A stretch of 32,331 nucleotides of DNA from Chloroflexota bacterium (GTDB taxonomy: Bacteria > Chloroflexota > Dehalococcoidia > Lucifugimonadales > Lucifugimonadaceae), in the NCBI GenBank assembly GCA_002721615.1, contig PBKW01000013.1, forward strand, positions 1-32,331, in the 5' to 3' direction. Positions 7,446 through 15,910 of this stretch are shown in pieces. Made by a program: the position numbers and the translations under genes. Position 1 is the first letter of the stretch. Every line of letters starts with the position of its first letter. The notes below the pieces were generated by a model that was given only the letters and a program-made list of their open reading frames with translations, had not been told where the DNA came from and ran no database searches.

Positions 7446-9341
7446 TTAATGATCCTTTTGATTACTAGTTTCTTCATTTACAGGCTCAAAGCTCCAACCT
7501 AACAACGACCATACAAACATTAGAATTCCTACACCAGCAATATACCAACTTCCATTCCAAGAAAGATCCAATAAACTTCCTAAAATTAAGACTATGCTCA
7601 ATGATAGGAAAAATGGGTAGTAAGACAAGTCTGGCATTTCTACATGATGGTCATCATCATTGTTTACTTCAGAAGCTGAAGCTCCTGAGACTTCTCCATG
7701 AGCCAACTCAGGATATTTTTTAAACCAAAAATCATCTCTATATTTTACCTCAGGGATTTCAGCAAAATTATAATGGGGTGGAGGAGAAGAAATTGTCCAT
7801 TCTAAAGTTCTAGCATCCCAAGGATCATTTCCAGCATTCTTGGGTCCTCGGGTAGAGAAAAACACATTAAATATAAAAATCAAAGTTCCTAATGCAATAG
7901 AAAAAGCTCCTATAGTAGAAATTAAATTACTTAAATCCCATCCCATACCTTCTGGATAAGTAAATACTCTTCTTGGCATTCCATCCATTCCAAGCCAATG
8001 CATTGGGAAAAAAGTAACATTGAAACCTATTAAAGTAACGAGAAAATGAGCAACACCTAATTTTTCATTTAAAATTCTTCCAGTCATTTTTGGCCACCAA
8101 AAATATATTCCAGAAAATAAACCTAATATAGCACCTCCAAATAACACATAATGGAAATGAGCTACAACATAATAAGTATCTTGTTGTTGAGCATCAGAAG
8201 GAGGAGATGCATGAGTAACTCCACTTAATCCACCTATAACAAACATAGCAATAAAACCAACAGAGAATAACAAAGAAGAATTAATTCTTATAGAGCCACC
8301 CCAAAGGGTAGCAATCCAGTTAAAAATTTTCACCCCCGTAGGAACAGCAATAAGCATAGTAGATATTGCAAAAGCAGAATTAGCAGCAGGCCCTAAGCCA
8401 ACTGTAAACATATGGTGGCTCCAAACAAACCATCCCAAGAAACCTATTCCAATTCCAGAAAACACTATAAATGAATATCCGAACAAAGGTTTTTTAGAAA
8501 ACGTTGGAAGGACTTCAGAAACTATTCCCATCGCTGGTAAAATCAAAATATATACTTCAGGGTGACCAAATAACCAAAATAAATGTTGCCACATCACTGG
8601 GTCTCCACCTTGAACTGCATTAAAAAAATTCGTTCCAAATTGCCTATCAAACATTAATTGTAGAAGAGCTACAGTAATAATTGGAAATGCTAGTACTATC
8701 AAAACATTAACCACTGCAGTCATCCAAATAAATACAGGTAGCTTGAAAAAAGTCATTCCAGGGGCTCTTAAATTTATTATTGTCGCCAAAAAATTAAATC
8801 CTGCTGCTAGACTAGCTACACCTAAAGCCTGCAAACCTATTATCCAAAATGTTACACCATAACCCGGATTGTAAGGAAAACTACTGTTAGGCGCATATGC
8901 AAACCATCCCGCATTAGGGGCTTCACCAAAAATCCAACTTAAATTTAATAAAATACCACCGAAAAGAAAAGTCCAATAACTAAATGCATTAAGTCTAGGG
9001 AAAGCAACATCTCTTGCACCTAATTGTAAGGGAACTATCCAATTGAAAAAAGCCGCGCTCAATGGCATTACGACTAGAAATATCATAGTTGTTCCATGCA
9101 TTGTAAACACTTGATTATAAACTTCTGGAGACAATACTTTTGCTTCAGGAGCATACAACTGTAATCTAATTAAAAGAGCTTCAATTCCACCTACCAAAAA
9201 CCAAATAAATGCTGTTATTCCATATAATGTACCTATTTTTTTATGATCTACAGTAGTTATCCAAGACCAAATAGTACCCAAAAAACCAGAGTATTCTTCT
9301 TTAGGTCTTGGTATAAATGTTGGGTACTTCAAAGTAGTCAA
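7446..9341 (-). CDS. ctaD: Cytochrome c oxidase subunit I
   Basis: Catalytic subunit with heme a, heme a3 and CuB; reduces O2 and pumps protons. The 631 residues carry all key sites. His82 (heme a), His260 and Tyr264 in HPEVY (CuB ligand and its cross-linked Tyr), His309-His310 (CuB), and His395 and His397 in VVAHFHYV are all present. Glu262 in HPEVY and Asp111 in GARDVAFPR are the D-channel residues, so this is an A1-type pump. After the canonical 12 helices there is a polar stretch and two more helices (about 574-593 and 599-620), as in caa3 enzymes with extra C-terminal helices. The start is TTG at 9341 with AAGGAG 8 nt upstream. Confidence 0.98.
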   Translation of the reverse strand: MTTLKYPTFIPRPKEEYSGFLGTIWSWITTVDHKKIGTLYGITAFIWFLVGGIEALLIRLQLYAPEAKVLSPEVYNQVFTMHGTTMIFLVVMPLSAAFFNWIVPLQLGARDVAFPRLNAFSYWTFLFGGILLNLSWIFGEAPNAGWFAYAPNSSFPYNPGYGVTFWIIGLQALGVASLAAGFNFLATIINLRAPGMTFFKLPVFIWMTAVVNVLIVLAFPIITVALLQLMFDRQFGTNFFNAVQGGDPVMWQHLFWLFGHPEVYILILPAMGIVSEVLPTFSKKPLFGYSFIVFSGIGIGFLGWFVWSHHMFTVGLGPAANSAFAISTMLIAVPTGVKIFNWIATLWGGSIRINSSLLFSVGFIAMFVIGGLSGVTHASPPSDAQQQDTYYVVAHFHYVLFGGAILGLFSGIYFWWPKMTGRILNEKLGVAHFLVTLIGFNVTFFPMHWLGMDGMPRRVFTYPEGMGWDLSNLISTIGAFSIALGTLIFIFNVFFSTRGPKNAGNDPWDARTLEWTISSPPPHYNFAEIPEVKYRDDFWFKKYPELAHGEVSGASASEVNNDDDHHVEMPDLSYYPFFLSLSIVLILGSLLDLSWNGSWYIAGVGILMFVWSLLGWSFEPVNEETSNQKDH

Positions 9342-9360
9342 TTATTTATCTCCTTAATCA

Positions 9361-10869
9361 TTACTTCTTACTTAAAGTTTTTAGATAAGCTATAAGAGAT
9401 TCTATCTCTTCTACTGGTAAATTTTCAAAAATTAGAGGCATCACTCCCTCTGGATACTCTTCAACAATATATTCATTAGGGTATCTAATAGATTGTTCTA
9501 AATATTCTTCTGCTGATAATCCTTCAACTTTAGATACTGATTTTTCATAAATATCCCATAAACCAGGGCCTATAATCTTAGTTTCATCTTCATCAATAGA
9601 ATGACAACTAGCACATCCATAAGATGTGAATAAATATTCTCCTTGTTCTTCGGGCGAATCCCATTCTTTAGAAACAAGTTCTGTTTCCAATTGAGTAGAA
9701 GAAGATTCTAGTTGAGGAGGAGCTAGAGAAAGTAAGTAATCTGTAATAGCTTCTATTTCACTCGCACTTAATTTTGCTTTTTTGCCTTCATAAATCTGAG
9801 CAACTTCTTGCATTCTAGTTCCTTCTTTAAAATAAGATGGATCTTCAATCCATTTGATTAAATTTTCTCGATTTAATTCTTGTTCTCCAGATCCAATAGT
9901 AGTTCTCATTGCTAAATGTGTAAGATTTGGAGCAGATACCCTTACCGCTCCTTCAGGATCAGAATACCAATCACTCCATCTTTCATCTTGAATTTTCACC
10001 TCTCTCTCATAAGATCCAGAAGTATAACTATCAATAGTATGACACATACTACAATTAGCTAAAAACAACCCATACCCTTCTCCTACGAAAGGCACAGGAG
10101 GGGTTCTCATACTTTCTAACCATTTATCGAAGTTTTCTGGAGTTTCAGCATGTACCCTGAACCTCATTCGTCCATGAGCTATACCACAAAATTCAGCACA
10201 CTGCCCAGAATAATCGCCAGGAGTATCTGCTTGAATCCACATAGTATTATTATTGTTTGGCACTAAATCAACTTTTCCAGCTAATTTTGGAATCCAAAAA
10301 CTGTGAATCACATCCTGAGATTTTAGTTGAATATTAACTGGTCTTCCAGTAGGAATATATAATTCATTGGCCGTGACTATCCCTTCATCTATATATCTAA
10401 ATTCAAACCACCATTGGTGTCCTACCACCTCTATTTCAAGTGGTTGCTCAAATACATTTTCAGAAATTGGAGGCTTTGCTGTAGAGTAAATAGCCTGTAC
10501 AGTTGGAACAGCAATTGCTGCTAGTAAAAATACTGGAATAATTGTCCAAATTATCTCTAATTTTGTATTTCCATGAACTTGTTTTGGAGGAACATCAGGA
10601 ATTCTTATATCTGTACCAGGAATAGGATACTCCCTTCTTTTAAAATTAATCAGAACATAAATTAAAACAGATTGAACAATCGCAAACACTGCGATTGCTA
10701 ACCAAAACATTAAAATAAAAAGCCGTTCTTGTTCTAATCCTACTGGGCCTTGTGTATTAAAAGTTGACTGAGGATGATGAGGAAAACAACCATTCAAAAT
10801 AAGAAAAAATAGTCCTGTAAAACCTATAAAAATTTTTATTCGACTTTTTGAAAATATTTTCTGATGCAT
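9361..10869 (-). CDS. ctaC: Cytochrome c oxidase subunit II with two cytochrome c domains
   Basis: Takes electrons into the oxidase through CuA. A lipoprotein signal ends at Cys28 (FLILNGC). Two membrane hairpin helices follow (about 50-76 and 104-128), then a cupredoxin domain with all CuA ligands: His189, Cys224, Glu226, Cys228, His232 and Met235. Behind it are two covalent heme c sites, CSMCH (273-277) and CASCH (419-423), with Met353 and Met477 as likely sixth ligands. Total length is 502. A single fused cytochrome c is usual in caa3 oxidases; two suggest an internal electron wire that could replace a soluble donor. First gene of the ctaCDEF operon. No good Shine-Dalgarno precedes the ATG. 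Confidence 0.96.
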   Translation of the reverse strand: MHQKIFSKSRIKIFIGFTGLFFLILNGCFPHHPQSTFNTQGPVGLEQERLFILMFWLAIAVFAIVQSVLIYVLINFKRREYPIPGTDIRIPDVPPKQVHGNTKLEIIWTIIPVFLLAAIAVPTVQAIYSTAKPPISENVFEQPLEIEVVGHQWWFEFRYIDEGIVTANELYIPTGRPVNIQLKSQDVIHSFWIPKLAGKVDLVPNNNNTMWIQADTPGDYSGQCAEFCGIAHGRMRFRVHAETPENFDKWLESMRTPPVPFVGEGYGLFLANCSMCHTIDSYTSGSYEREVKIQDERWSDWYSDPEGAVRVSAPNLTHLAMRTTIGSGEQELNRENLIKWIEDPSYFKEGTRMQEVAQIYEGKKAKLSASEIEAITDYLLSLAPPQLESSSTQLETELVSKEWDSPEEQGEYLFTSYGCASCHSIDEDETKIIGPGLWDIYEKSVSKVEGLSAEEYLEQSIRYPNEYIVEEYPEGVMPLIFENLPVEEIESLIAYLKTLSKK

Positions 10870-10930
10870 AGGATTAATTCTTTACCCTATAAGAAACCTA
10901 CTTATTTTTTGTACGATAAATCTATAATTT

Positions 10931-10948
10931 TAGTTTATAGGTAAACTA
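10931..10948. promoter_or_regulatory. Inverted repeat in the ctaC/rdgB divergent region
   Basis: TAGTTTA-TAGG-TAAACTA is a perfect 7-bp inverted repeat 62 bp upstream of the ctaC start. It lies in the A+T-rich spacer (10870-11041) that must contain promoters for both the oxidase operon and rdgB-moaA. It could be an operator or a small hairpin. It has no T-tract suited to a terminator. Confidence 0.35.
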
Positions 10949-11041
10949 TGTATAACATTAACTTTTATAGTTATCAATAATTAATAATATTTATATCATG
11001 AATTTTTGAAATATGATGTAAAAATCCAGAATATAATAAAT

Positions 11042-11671
11042 ATGATTATACTTGCCACCCATAATTCAGGGAAAATAAAAGAATTTAAAAGAAATTTAAG
11101 TAATAGGATGAAAAATTTTAAAGTAGTCGATTTGAAATATTTTGGCATTTCTCAAATAGCAGAAGAATCGGGAACCACATTTGAAGAAAATGCTAAACAA
11201 AAATTACATTATTATTTTGAATTATTAAATAAAAAAGGTGAACTTAAAAAAAACATCTTGATCTCAGAAGACTCCGGACTAGAAATTTTAGCACTTGATG
11301 GAAAACCTGGAGTAAAATCAGCAAGGTATGGGGGAGAAAGATTAAGTGACAACGAAAGAAATGAATATCTACTAAATGAAATGCAAAACATTCCAGAAAA
11401 TCAAAGAGATGCTAAATTTGTTTGTGTAGTAGCAATTGCAGGCTCAAGTATAAAAATAAATAAACCTAAAATTTTCAAATCTGAACTCTCAGGTTCAATA
11501 TCTTTAAAAAAAGAAGGGAGTAACGGCTTTGGATATGATCCGATTTTTAAAAATTCTACATTTAACAAAACCAATGCTCAACTAAAAGATTTTGAAAAAG
11601 ATAAAATAAGTCACAGGGGACAAACAATAAAAAAAATAATCCCTTTACTGGAAGAAATAAATATTTTTTAA
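11042..11671 (+). CDS. rdgB: dITP/XTP pyrophosphatase (Ham1/RdgB family)
   Basis: Cytoplasmic house-cleaning enzyme that hydrolyses dITP, ITP and XTP to monophosphates so that deaminated purines do not enter DNA. Motifs: ATHNSGKIKEF (5-15), TTFEENA (45-51), the catalytic SEDSGLEILAL (75-85) with GKPGVKSARYGG, FGYDPIF, and SHRGQTIKK at the end. I chose the ATG at 11042 because the family begins almost at once with M-h-h-h-A-T-x-N. An in-frame TTG at 11006 would add 12 unsupported residues, and neither has a convincing ribosome binding site. The coding length is 209 residues. moaA follows after one nt. Confidence 0.93.
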   Translation: MIILATHNSGKIKEFKRNLSNRMKNFKVVDLKYFGISQIAEESGTTFEENAKQKLHYYFELLNKKGELKKNILISEDSGLEILALDGKPGVKSARYGGERLSDNERNEYLLNEMQNIPENQRDAKFVCVVAIAGSSIKINKPKIFKSELSGSISLKKEGSNGFGYDPIFKNSTFNKTNAQLKDFEKDKISHRGQTIKKIIPLLEEINIF

Positions 11672-11672
11672 A

Positions 11673-12695
11673 ATGTCACTTACAGATAAATACAATAGAC
11701 CTATAAAAGATTTAAGAATTTCTGTAACAGATAGATGTAACTTCAGATGTTCTTATTGCATGCCTGCAGAAATATATGGGGAATCATATAAATTTTTACC
11801 TAAGGAAAAAATTCTTACTTTTGAAGAAATTACTAGATTAACGAAAATATTTGCTGAATTAGGAGTAACTAGGATCAGAATTACTGGAGGAGAGCCTCTC
11901 TTAAGAAAAGACTTGTCCATATTAATCAATCAACTAACTTCAATAAAAAATATTTCCGATATTTCACTTACAACTAATGGTTTTTTGCTAGAAAAATCAG
12001 TTGAAGAATTAGTTAAATCTGGATTAAAAAGAGTTACGGTGAGCTTGGATACATTGGATCAAAAAATTTTTAATCAGATAAACGGTAGAAACCTGAAAAT
12101 ATCCAAAATTCTTTCAGGGATTGAATCAGCTTCAAATGCTGGATTAAGTCCAATAAAAATTAATTGTGTAATCAAAAAAAACATTAATGAAAATTCAATT
12201 CTAAGTTTAATTGATCATTTTAAAAATACTAAAAATATAATCAGATATATCGAATATATGGATGTAGGAAACGTAAACAAATGGGATTTATCAGAAGTTG
12301 TATCATCAAAAAAAATTCTAGAAATTATCAAAACAAAATACTCTGTAAAACCTCTGAGTGCATCATTTAAAGGAGAAGTGGCAAATAGATATTCAATTGT
12401 CTCTGAAAATGGGATTTATAAAGGAGAAATAGGAATAATTTCTTCTGTAACAAATCCTTTTTGTTCCAATTGTACAAGATCTCGTTTGACTACTGATGGG
12501 AAATTGGTCACATGTCTTTTTTCTAATTCTGGGCTTGATCTGAAAAAAGAATTAAGAAAAGGAAGCAGTAATGATTTCATAAAATCATTAATTAAAGATT
12601 ATTGGAGTAAAAGAACAGATAGGTACTCAGAATTAAGATCAAAGAAAAATGTTTCAAAAAATAAAAAAATTGAAATGTATCAATTAGGTGGTTAA
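11673..12695 (+). CDS. moaA: GTP 3',8-cyclase MoaA
   Basis: Radical SAM enzyme that starts Mo-cofactor synthesis by converting GTP to 3',8-cyclo-GTP. The N-terminal [4Fe-4S] cluster motif is Cys22-x3-Cys26-x2-Cys29, with GGEP at 72-75 for SAM. The second cluster uses Cys264, Cys267 and Cys281 inside CSNCTRSRLTTDGKLVTC, including the conserved arginines. The protein ends in the conserved double glycine (YQLGG), which MoaA needs for activity. The 340 residues match the family. The next enzyme, MoaC, is encoded 2.2 kb downstream as part of a fusion. The stop lies 3 nt from that of the convergent bisphosphatase. Confidence 0.97.
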   Translation: MSLTDKYNRPIKDLRISVTDRCNFRCSYCMPAEIYGESYKFLPKEKILTFEEITRLTKIFAELGVTRIRITGGEPLLRKDLSILINQLTSIKNISDISLTTNGFLLEKSVEELVKSGLKRVTVSLDTLDQKIFNQINGRNLKISKILSGIESASNAGLSPIKINCVIKKNINENSILSLIDHFKNTKNIIRYIEYMDVGNVNKWDLSEVVSSKKILEIIKTKYSVKPLSASFKGEVANRYSIVSENGIYKGEIGIISSVTNPFCSNCTRSRLTTDGKLVTCLFSNSGLDLKKELRKGSSNDFIKSLIKDYWSKRTDRYSELRSKKNVSKNKKIEMYQLGG

Positions 12696-12698
12696 AAA

Positions 12699-13919
12699 TC
12701 AGTTTTCAAAAGGATTATTAATAAGTTTAGGAAAATTTTTCAACAAATAATCATCTAATTTCTCTCTGTTTTTTTTATTAGGTTTTATTATCCCTGATTC
12801 CCATTTTCTAACTGTAGATTGCTCAACATTTAATTCCTTTGAAAATTCTAAAATAGTTTTTTTAGACTCTGATCTCATTTTAGAAATACTTAATTCATTC
12901 CATGGAAATATTCTTTTTTGCTTTATAATATTCTTTTTATTAGTTGTTTTCACTGAAAGAAAACTTTGAACATTAATTTTAGAACCCAAAATTAATGGGG
13001 TTCTTTGATGAAAATTTTCTGGTTCAATGTCCAATATACTAACTTCACCATTACTCGAAGATCCATTAGCAGACTCAAAAATCAATGCATATGGATTAGC
13101 TTCATACATTAAACGCAATTTTCCATTAGGGTTTTTTTTGTCTGCAGGATAAACAAATATTCCTCCTTTCTTTAATGTTCTATGTGCATCTGCTACTAAT
13201 GATCCCACATATCTCAATGAACTAGATTTTTTTAATTCATTAAAAGAATTTTTCCTAGATTCTGCCCATTTTTTTATAGGAGATGACCAAGAATCAAAAT
13301 TACCTTCATTAATTGAATAGGTTTCTCCTGAAATCGGAACATTAATATTCTCATCAGATAGATAAAATTTATTCTCTAGTGGGTCTAAAGTAAATTCATT
13401 AACATTATTATTGAAAGCAATAACTAATAATGTTGAAGGTCCATATAAAATATACCCTGAAGCAATATAATATCTTCCGCTTCTTATGAATCCTGACTTT
13501 TCTGGAACAGTCTTCCTTATTATCCCAAAAATAGTACCAATAGGCATATTGACATCGATATTACTTGATCCATCCAAAGGGTCTGCTACAACAAAAAAAC
13601 TAGAATCTTCATTATTAAAAAATTCTGGCTTTTCAAGTTCTTCACTAGCATAACCTCCACATCCAGAATCATTTTTTAAGAACTTTAATAAAATTTCATT
13701 CGCGATTAAATCAAGTTTTTGAACATCTTCTCCCTGAACATTTATTGAATTTGCTGAACCAAGGATATTTGTTAAACCTGCTCTTCTTGTATTTTGAGAT
13801 ATTTCTATAGATGCATCAGAAATTGATAAAATTAATTTCGCAAGGGCTTTACCTTCATGACTTGAAAAATTAAGATTATCTTTTAAGAATGTTTTTAAAT
13901 TTGATTTTTCAGTAGACAT
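12699..13919 (-). CDS. fbp: Fructose-1,6-bisphosphatase class I with C-terminal helix-turn-helix
   Basis: Hydrolyses fructose-1,6-bisphosphate in gluconeogenesis. The FBPase domain (about 1-323) has CGGYASEE (87-94), the metal site FVVADPLDGSSNID (109-122), RYVGSLVADAHRTLK (236-250), LRLMYEANPYALI (268-280) and the usual end HQRTPLILGS. A normal enzyme would stop near there. This one continues for about 80 residues. After a basic linker, 346-395 reads as an XRE/Cro-type HTH: SKKTILEFSKELNVEQSTVRKWESG, then KPNKKNREKLDDYL. The frame is continuous, with no sign of a frameshift. The start ATG lies 4 bp from a 9-bp inverted repeat. The enzyme call is firm; the DNA-binding role of the tail is inference. 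Confidence 0.95.
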   Translation of the reverse strand: MSTEKSNLKTFLKDNLNFSSHEGKALAKLILSISDASIEISQNTRRAGLTNILGSANSINVQGEDVQKLDLIANEILLKFLKNDSGCGGYASEELEKPEFFNNEDSSFFVVADPLDGSSNIDVNMPIGTIFGIIRKTVPEKSGFIRSGRYYIASGYILYGPSTLLVIAFNNNVNEFTLDPLENKFYLSDENINVPISGETYSINEGNFDSWSSPIKKWAESRKNSFNELKKSSSLRYVGSLVADAHRTLKKGGIFVYPADKKNPNGKLRLMYEANPYALIFESANGSSSNGEVSILDIEPENFHQRTPLILGSKINVQSFLSVKTTNKKNIIKQKRIFPWNELSISKMRSESKKTILEFSKELNVEQSTVRKWESGIIKPNKKNREKLDDYLLKNFPKLINNPFEN

Positions 13920-13922
13920 ATT

Positions 13923-13950
13923 ATTAGAAAAGTAAATATTATTTTCTAAT
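13923..13950. promoter_or_regulatory. Operator-like inverted repeat between fbp and the aldolase gene
   Basis: ATTAGAAAA, 10 nt, TTTTCTAAT: a perfect 9-bp inverted repeat in the 68-bp spacer between the divergent bisphosphatase and aldolase genes. Half-site centres are 19 bp apart, about two helical turns. That suits a dimeric HTH protein bound on one face of DNA. It ends 37 bp before the aldolase ATG and 4 bp before the bisphosphatase ATG. The obvious candidate ligand is the HTH tail of the bisphosphatase itself, which is an inference. In this base composition a chance repeat is not excluded. Confidence 0.5.
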
Positions 13951-13987
13951 TTATGATATTAATGCAAATAATGATAGGAGCGGTAAA

Positions 13988-14905
13988 ATGGCACTAACAA
14001 AAAAAGTATCTGAAATATTATCATGGTATTCTTCAGAAAACCCTGGAACATTAGGAAATATAAGTAAATTACTTATGTCAGGAAAATTATCTGGAACAGG
14101 AAAACTCGTAATTCTTCCCGTAGATCAAGGTTTTGAACATGGACCTATAAGATCTTTTACTGATAATTCAGAAGGATATGATCCAGATTATCATTTCCAA
14201 TTAGCTATTGATGCAGGATGTAATGCTTATGCTGCCCCTTTAGGTTTTTTAGAATCTGGAGCTGTAAAATACGCTGGTCAAATTCCTCTAATTCTTAAAG
14301 TTAATAATGCTGACTCTCTTTCAACAGGAGAACCTTGTCAAACTATTACCTCTTCAGTAAGTGATGCCCTGAGGCTAGGGTGTGTTGCTATAGGTTTTAC
14401 AATTTATCCAGGTTCTAATTTATCAGGAAAAATGTACAACGAATTGAGAAATCTATCACTCGAAGCAAAAAGTAAAGGGTTGGCAGTTGTAGTATGGAGT
14501 TATCCTAGAGGAGGTTCATTAGCAAAAGCCGATGAGACTGCAATAGATGTTGTTGCTTATGCAGCTCACATTGCTGCTCAAATGGGTGCAAATATAATTA
14601 AAATCAAGCCTCCAGACAATCATATATATGACCCAGAAGCTAAAAAAGTTATAGAAAAATTTGGATTAAAAATTGATACACTAAGCGATAGAGTAAAACA
14701 TTGCGTAAAATCTACTTTTAATGGAAAAAGGATAGTTATTTTTTCTGGAGGACCTGCAAAAGGAAGAGATGCTGTCTTAGAAGAAATTCAACAGGTTGCA
14801 GAAGGCGGATCTTTTGGATCCATAGTAGGAAGAAATTCTTTTCAAAGACCAAAAGAAGAAGGTATCAAATTATTAAATGAAATTATGGATTTATATAAAA
14901 AATAA
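13988..14905 (+). CDS. Class I fructose-bisphosphate aldolase, archaeal/DhnA type
   Basis: Schiff-base aldolase that interconverts fructose-1,6-bisphosphate with two triose phosphates. 305 residues form a TIM barrel. Recognisable parts are LVILPVDQGFEHGP (40-53), SYPRGG (171-176) and ANIIKIKPPD (201-210), where Lys205 or Lys207 would form the Schiff base. Near the end, IFSGGP and GGSFGSIVGRNSFQRP provide the phosphate-binding glycines. TAGGAGCGG precedes the ATG, a clear ribosome binding site. It is divergent from the bisphosphatase with a 68-bp spacer, so two consecutive gluconeogenic enzymes share one control region. Confidence 0.93.
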   Translation: MALTKKVSEILSWYSSENPGTLGNISKLLMSGKLSGTGKLVILPVDQGFEHGPIRSFTDNSEGYDPDYHFQLAIDAGCNAYAAPLGFLESGAVKYAGQIPLILKVNNADSLSTGEPCQTITSSVSDALRLGCVAIGFTIYPGSNLSGKMYNELRNLSLEAKSKGLAVVVWSYPRGGSLAKADETAIDVVAYAAHIAAQMGANIIKIKPPDNHIYDPEAKKVIEKFGLKIDTLSDRVKHCVKSTFNGKRIVIFSGGPAKGRDAVLEEIQQVAEGGSFGSIVGRNSFQRPKEEGIKLLNEIMDLYKK

Positions 14906-14928
14906 TTTCAAGGTTTTAAATAAATTTC

Positions 14929-15804
14929 ATGGAAACTGAAAATATTCTTTACACAGATGGCTCCTGTATAGGAAACCCAGGTCCAGGGGGTTGGGCCTCT
15001 ATTATTATTATCAATGATATAAAAACAACCCTTTCAGGTAGTGATGAAAAAACCACAAATAACAAGATGGAAATAACAGCAGTAATAAAAGGACTAGAAC
15101 AATTTCCAAAAAACTCTTCAGTGAAAATTTTTACAGATAGTGAATATGTTATTAACACTATGACAAAAAATTGGAAACGAAATACTAATCTTGACTTGTG
15201 GAATCGCTTAGATTCTTTAGTGATAAATAGAACAATTGAATGGAATTGGGTAAAAGGTCACTCTGGAAACAAACTTAACGATGAAGCAGATCTAATAGCA
15301 AATGGAGAAGCAAAAAAAATCATCGAGAAAAAAAAATTAACACATCTAAATAAAGAAGGTAATGCTCAAATGGTAGACACTTCAACTAAAGGCATTACAG
15401 AAAGAATTGCCATAGTAAGTGGGAAAATATTAATGAAAAAAGAAACCCTTGATACTGCACTAGAAGGGAACTTGAAAAAAGGAGATTTATTCTCTGTAGC
15501 AAAAACTTCAGGAATAAATGCTGCTAAATGGACCCATCTACTAATTCCAATGTGCCACCCAATTCCAGTTTCTAATGTTGTAATAGATATTGTTCCTAAT
15601 CATGATCTGCCCGGATTAGAAATCACTTCTACAGTAAAAGCAAATTGGAATACAGGAGTAGAAATGGAAGCATTTACTGCCGTTTCAATAACATGTTTGA
15701 CGATTTTTGATATGTGCAAATCATTAGATAAAAGTATGAAAATAGAAGATATTCACTTAGTGCATAAGGCTGGAGGAGCTAGTGGTGAATATATATATTC
15801 CTAA
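14929..15804 (+). CDS. Fusion: ribonuclease HI + MoaC (cyclic pyranopterin monophosphate synthase)
   Basis: One 291-residue frame with two complete enzymes. Residues 1-133 are RNase HI: YTDGSCIGNPGPGGW (8-22), Glu48 in NNKMEIT, FTDSEYV (68-74) and KGHSGNKLNDEADLIAN (109-125). The metal ligands are Asp10, Glu48, Asp70 and Asp121. The basic handle of the E. coli enzyme is about 13 residues shorter here. Residues 137-291 are MoaC: LTHLNKEGNAQMVDTSTK, KKGDLFSVAKTSGINAAK (183-200), PMCHPIPV (207-214), TGVEMEAFTAVS and DMCKSLDKSMKIEDIHLVHKAGG. The active-site Cys/His and lysines are present. RNase H removes RNA from RNA-DNA hybrids; MoaC makes cPMP after MoaA. Both active sites look intact. Only the fusion is odd. 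Confidence 0.95.
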   Translation: METENILYTDGSCIGNPGPGGWASIIIINDIKTTLSGSDEKTTNNKMEITAVIKGLEQFPKNSSVKIFTDSEYVINTMTKNWKRNTNLDLWNRLDSLVINRTIEWNWVKGHSGNKLNDEADLIANGEAKKIIEKKKLTHLNKEGNAQMVDTSTKGITERIAIVSGKILMKKETLDTALEGNLKKGDLFSVAKTSGINAAKWTHLLIPMCHPIPVSNVVIDIVPNHDLPGLEITSTVKANWNTGVEMEAFTAVSITCLTIFDMCKSLDKSMKIEDIHLVHKAGGASGEYIYS

Positions 15805-15861
15805 TATTTAGAGAAAATCCCAAAAACTAAATACAATTTTTGTTATTATTTCATTTTATCA

Positions 15862-15890
15862 TTGACATAGATTTGCTCTAAACATAACCT
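15862..15890 (+). promoter_or_regulatory. Probable sigma-70-type promoter for tRNA-Met
   Basis: A perfect -35 box TTGACA (15862-15867) is followed by 17 nt and TAACCT (15885-15890) as a weaker -10. The predicted start would lie near 15897, some 14 nt before the tRNA. It is one of very few consensus -35 boxes in this A+T-rich window. Confidence 0.55.
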
Positions 15891-15910
15891 ATCCAAAATA
15901 AATTACAATT

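Noticed and set aside
11006-11041. Upstream TTG start for rdgB adding 12 residues
   Set aside because: The Ham1 family begins at the M-h-h-h-A-T-x-N motif encoded from 11042, and no Shine-Dalgarno supports the TTG.
12940-12975. Frameshift or gene fusion error between the FBPase and HTH parts
   Set aside because: The reading frame is continuous and the linker is basic and low in hydrophobic residues, as expected of a real linker; no out-of-frame continuation of either domain is seen.
14949-15158. 69-residue minus-strand open frame
   Set aside because: Antisense to the RNase HI active-site region. No ribosome binding site and no recognisable features.
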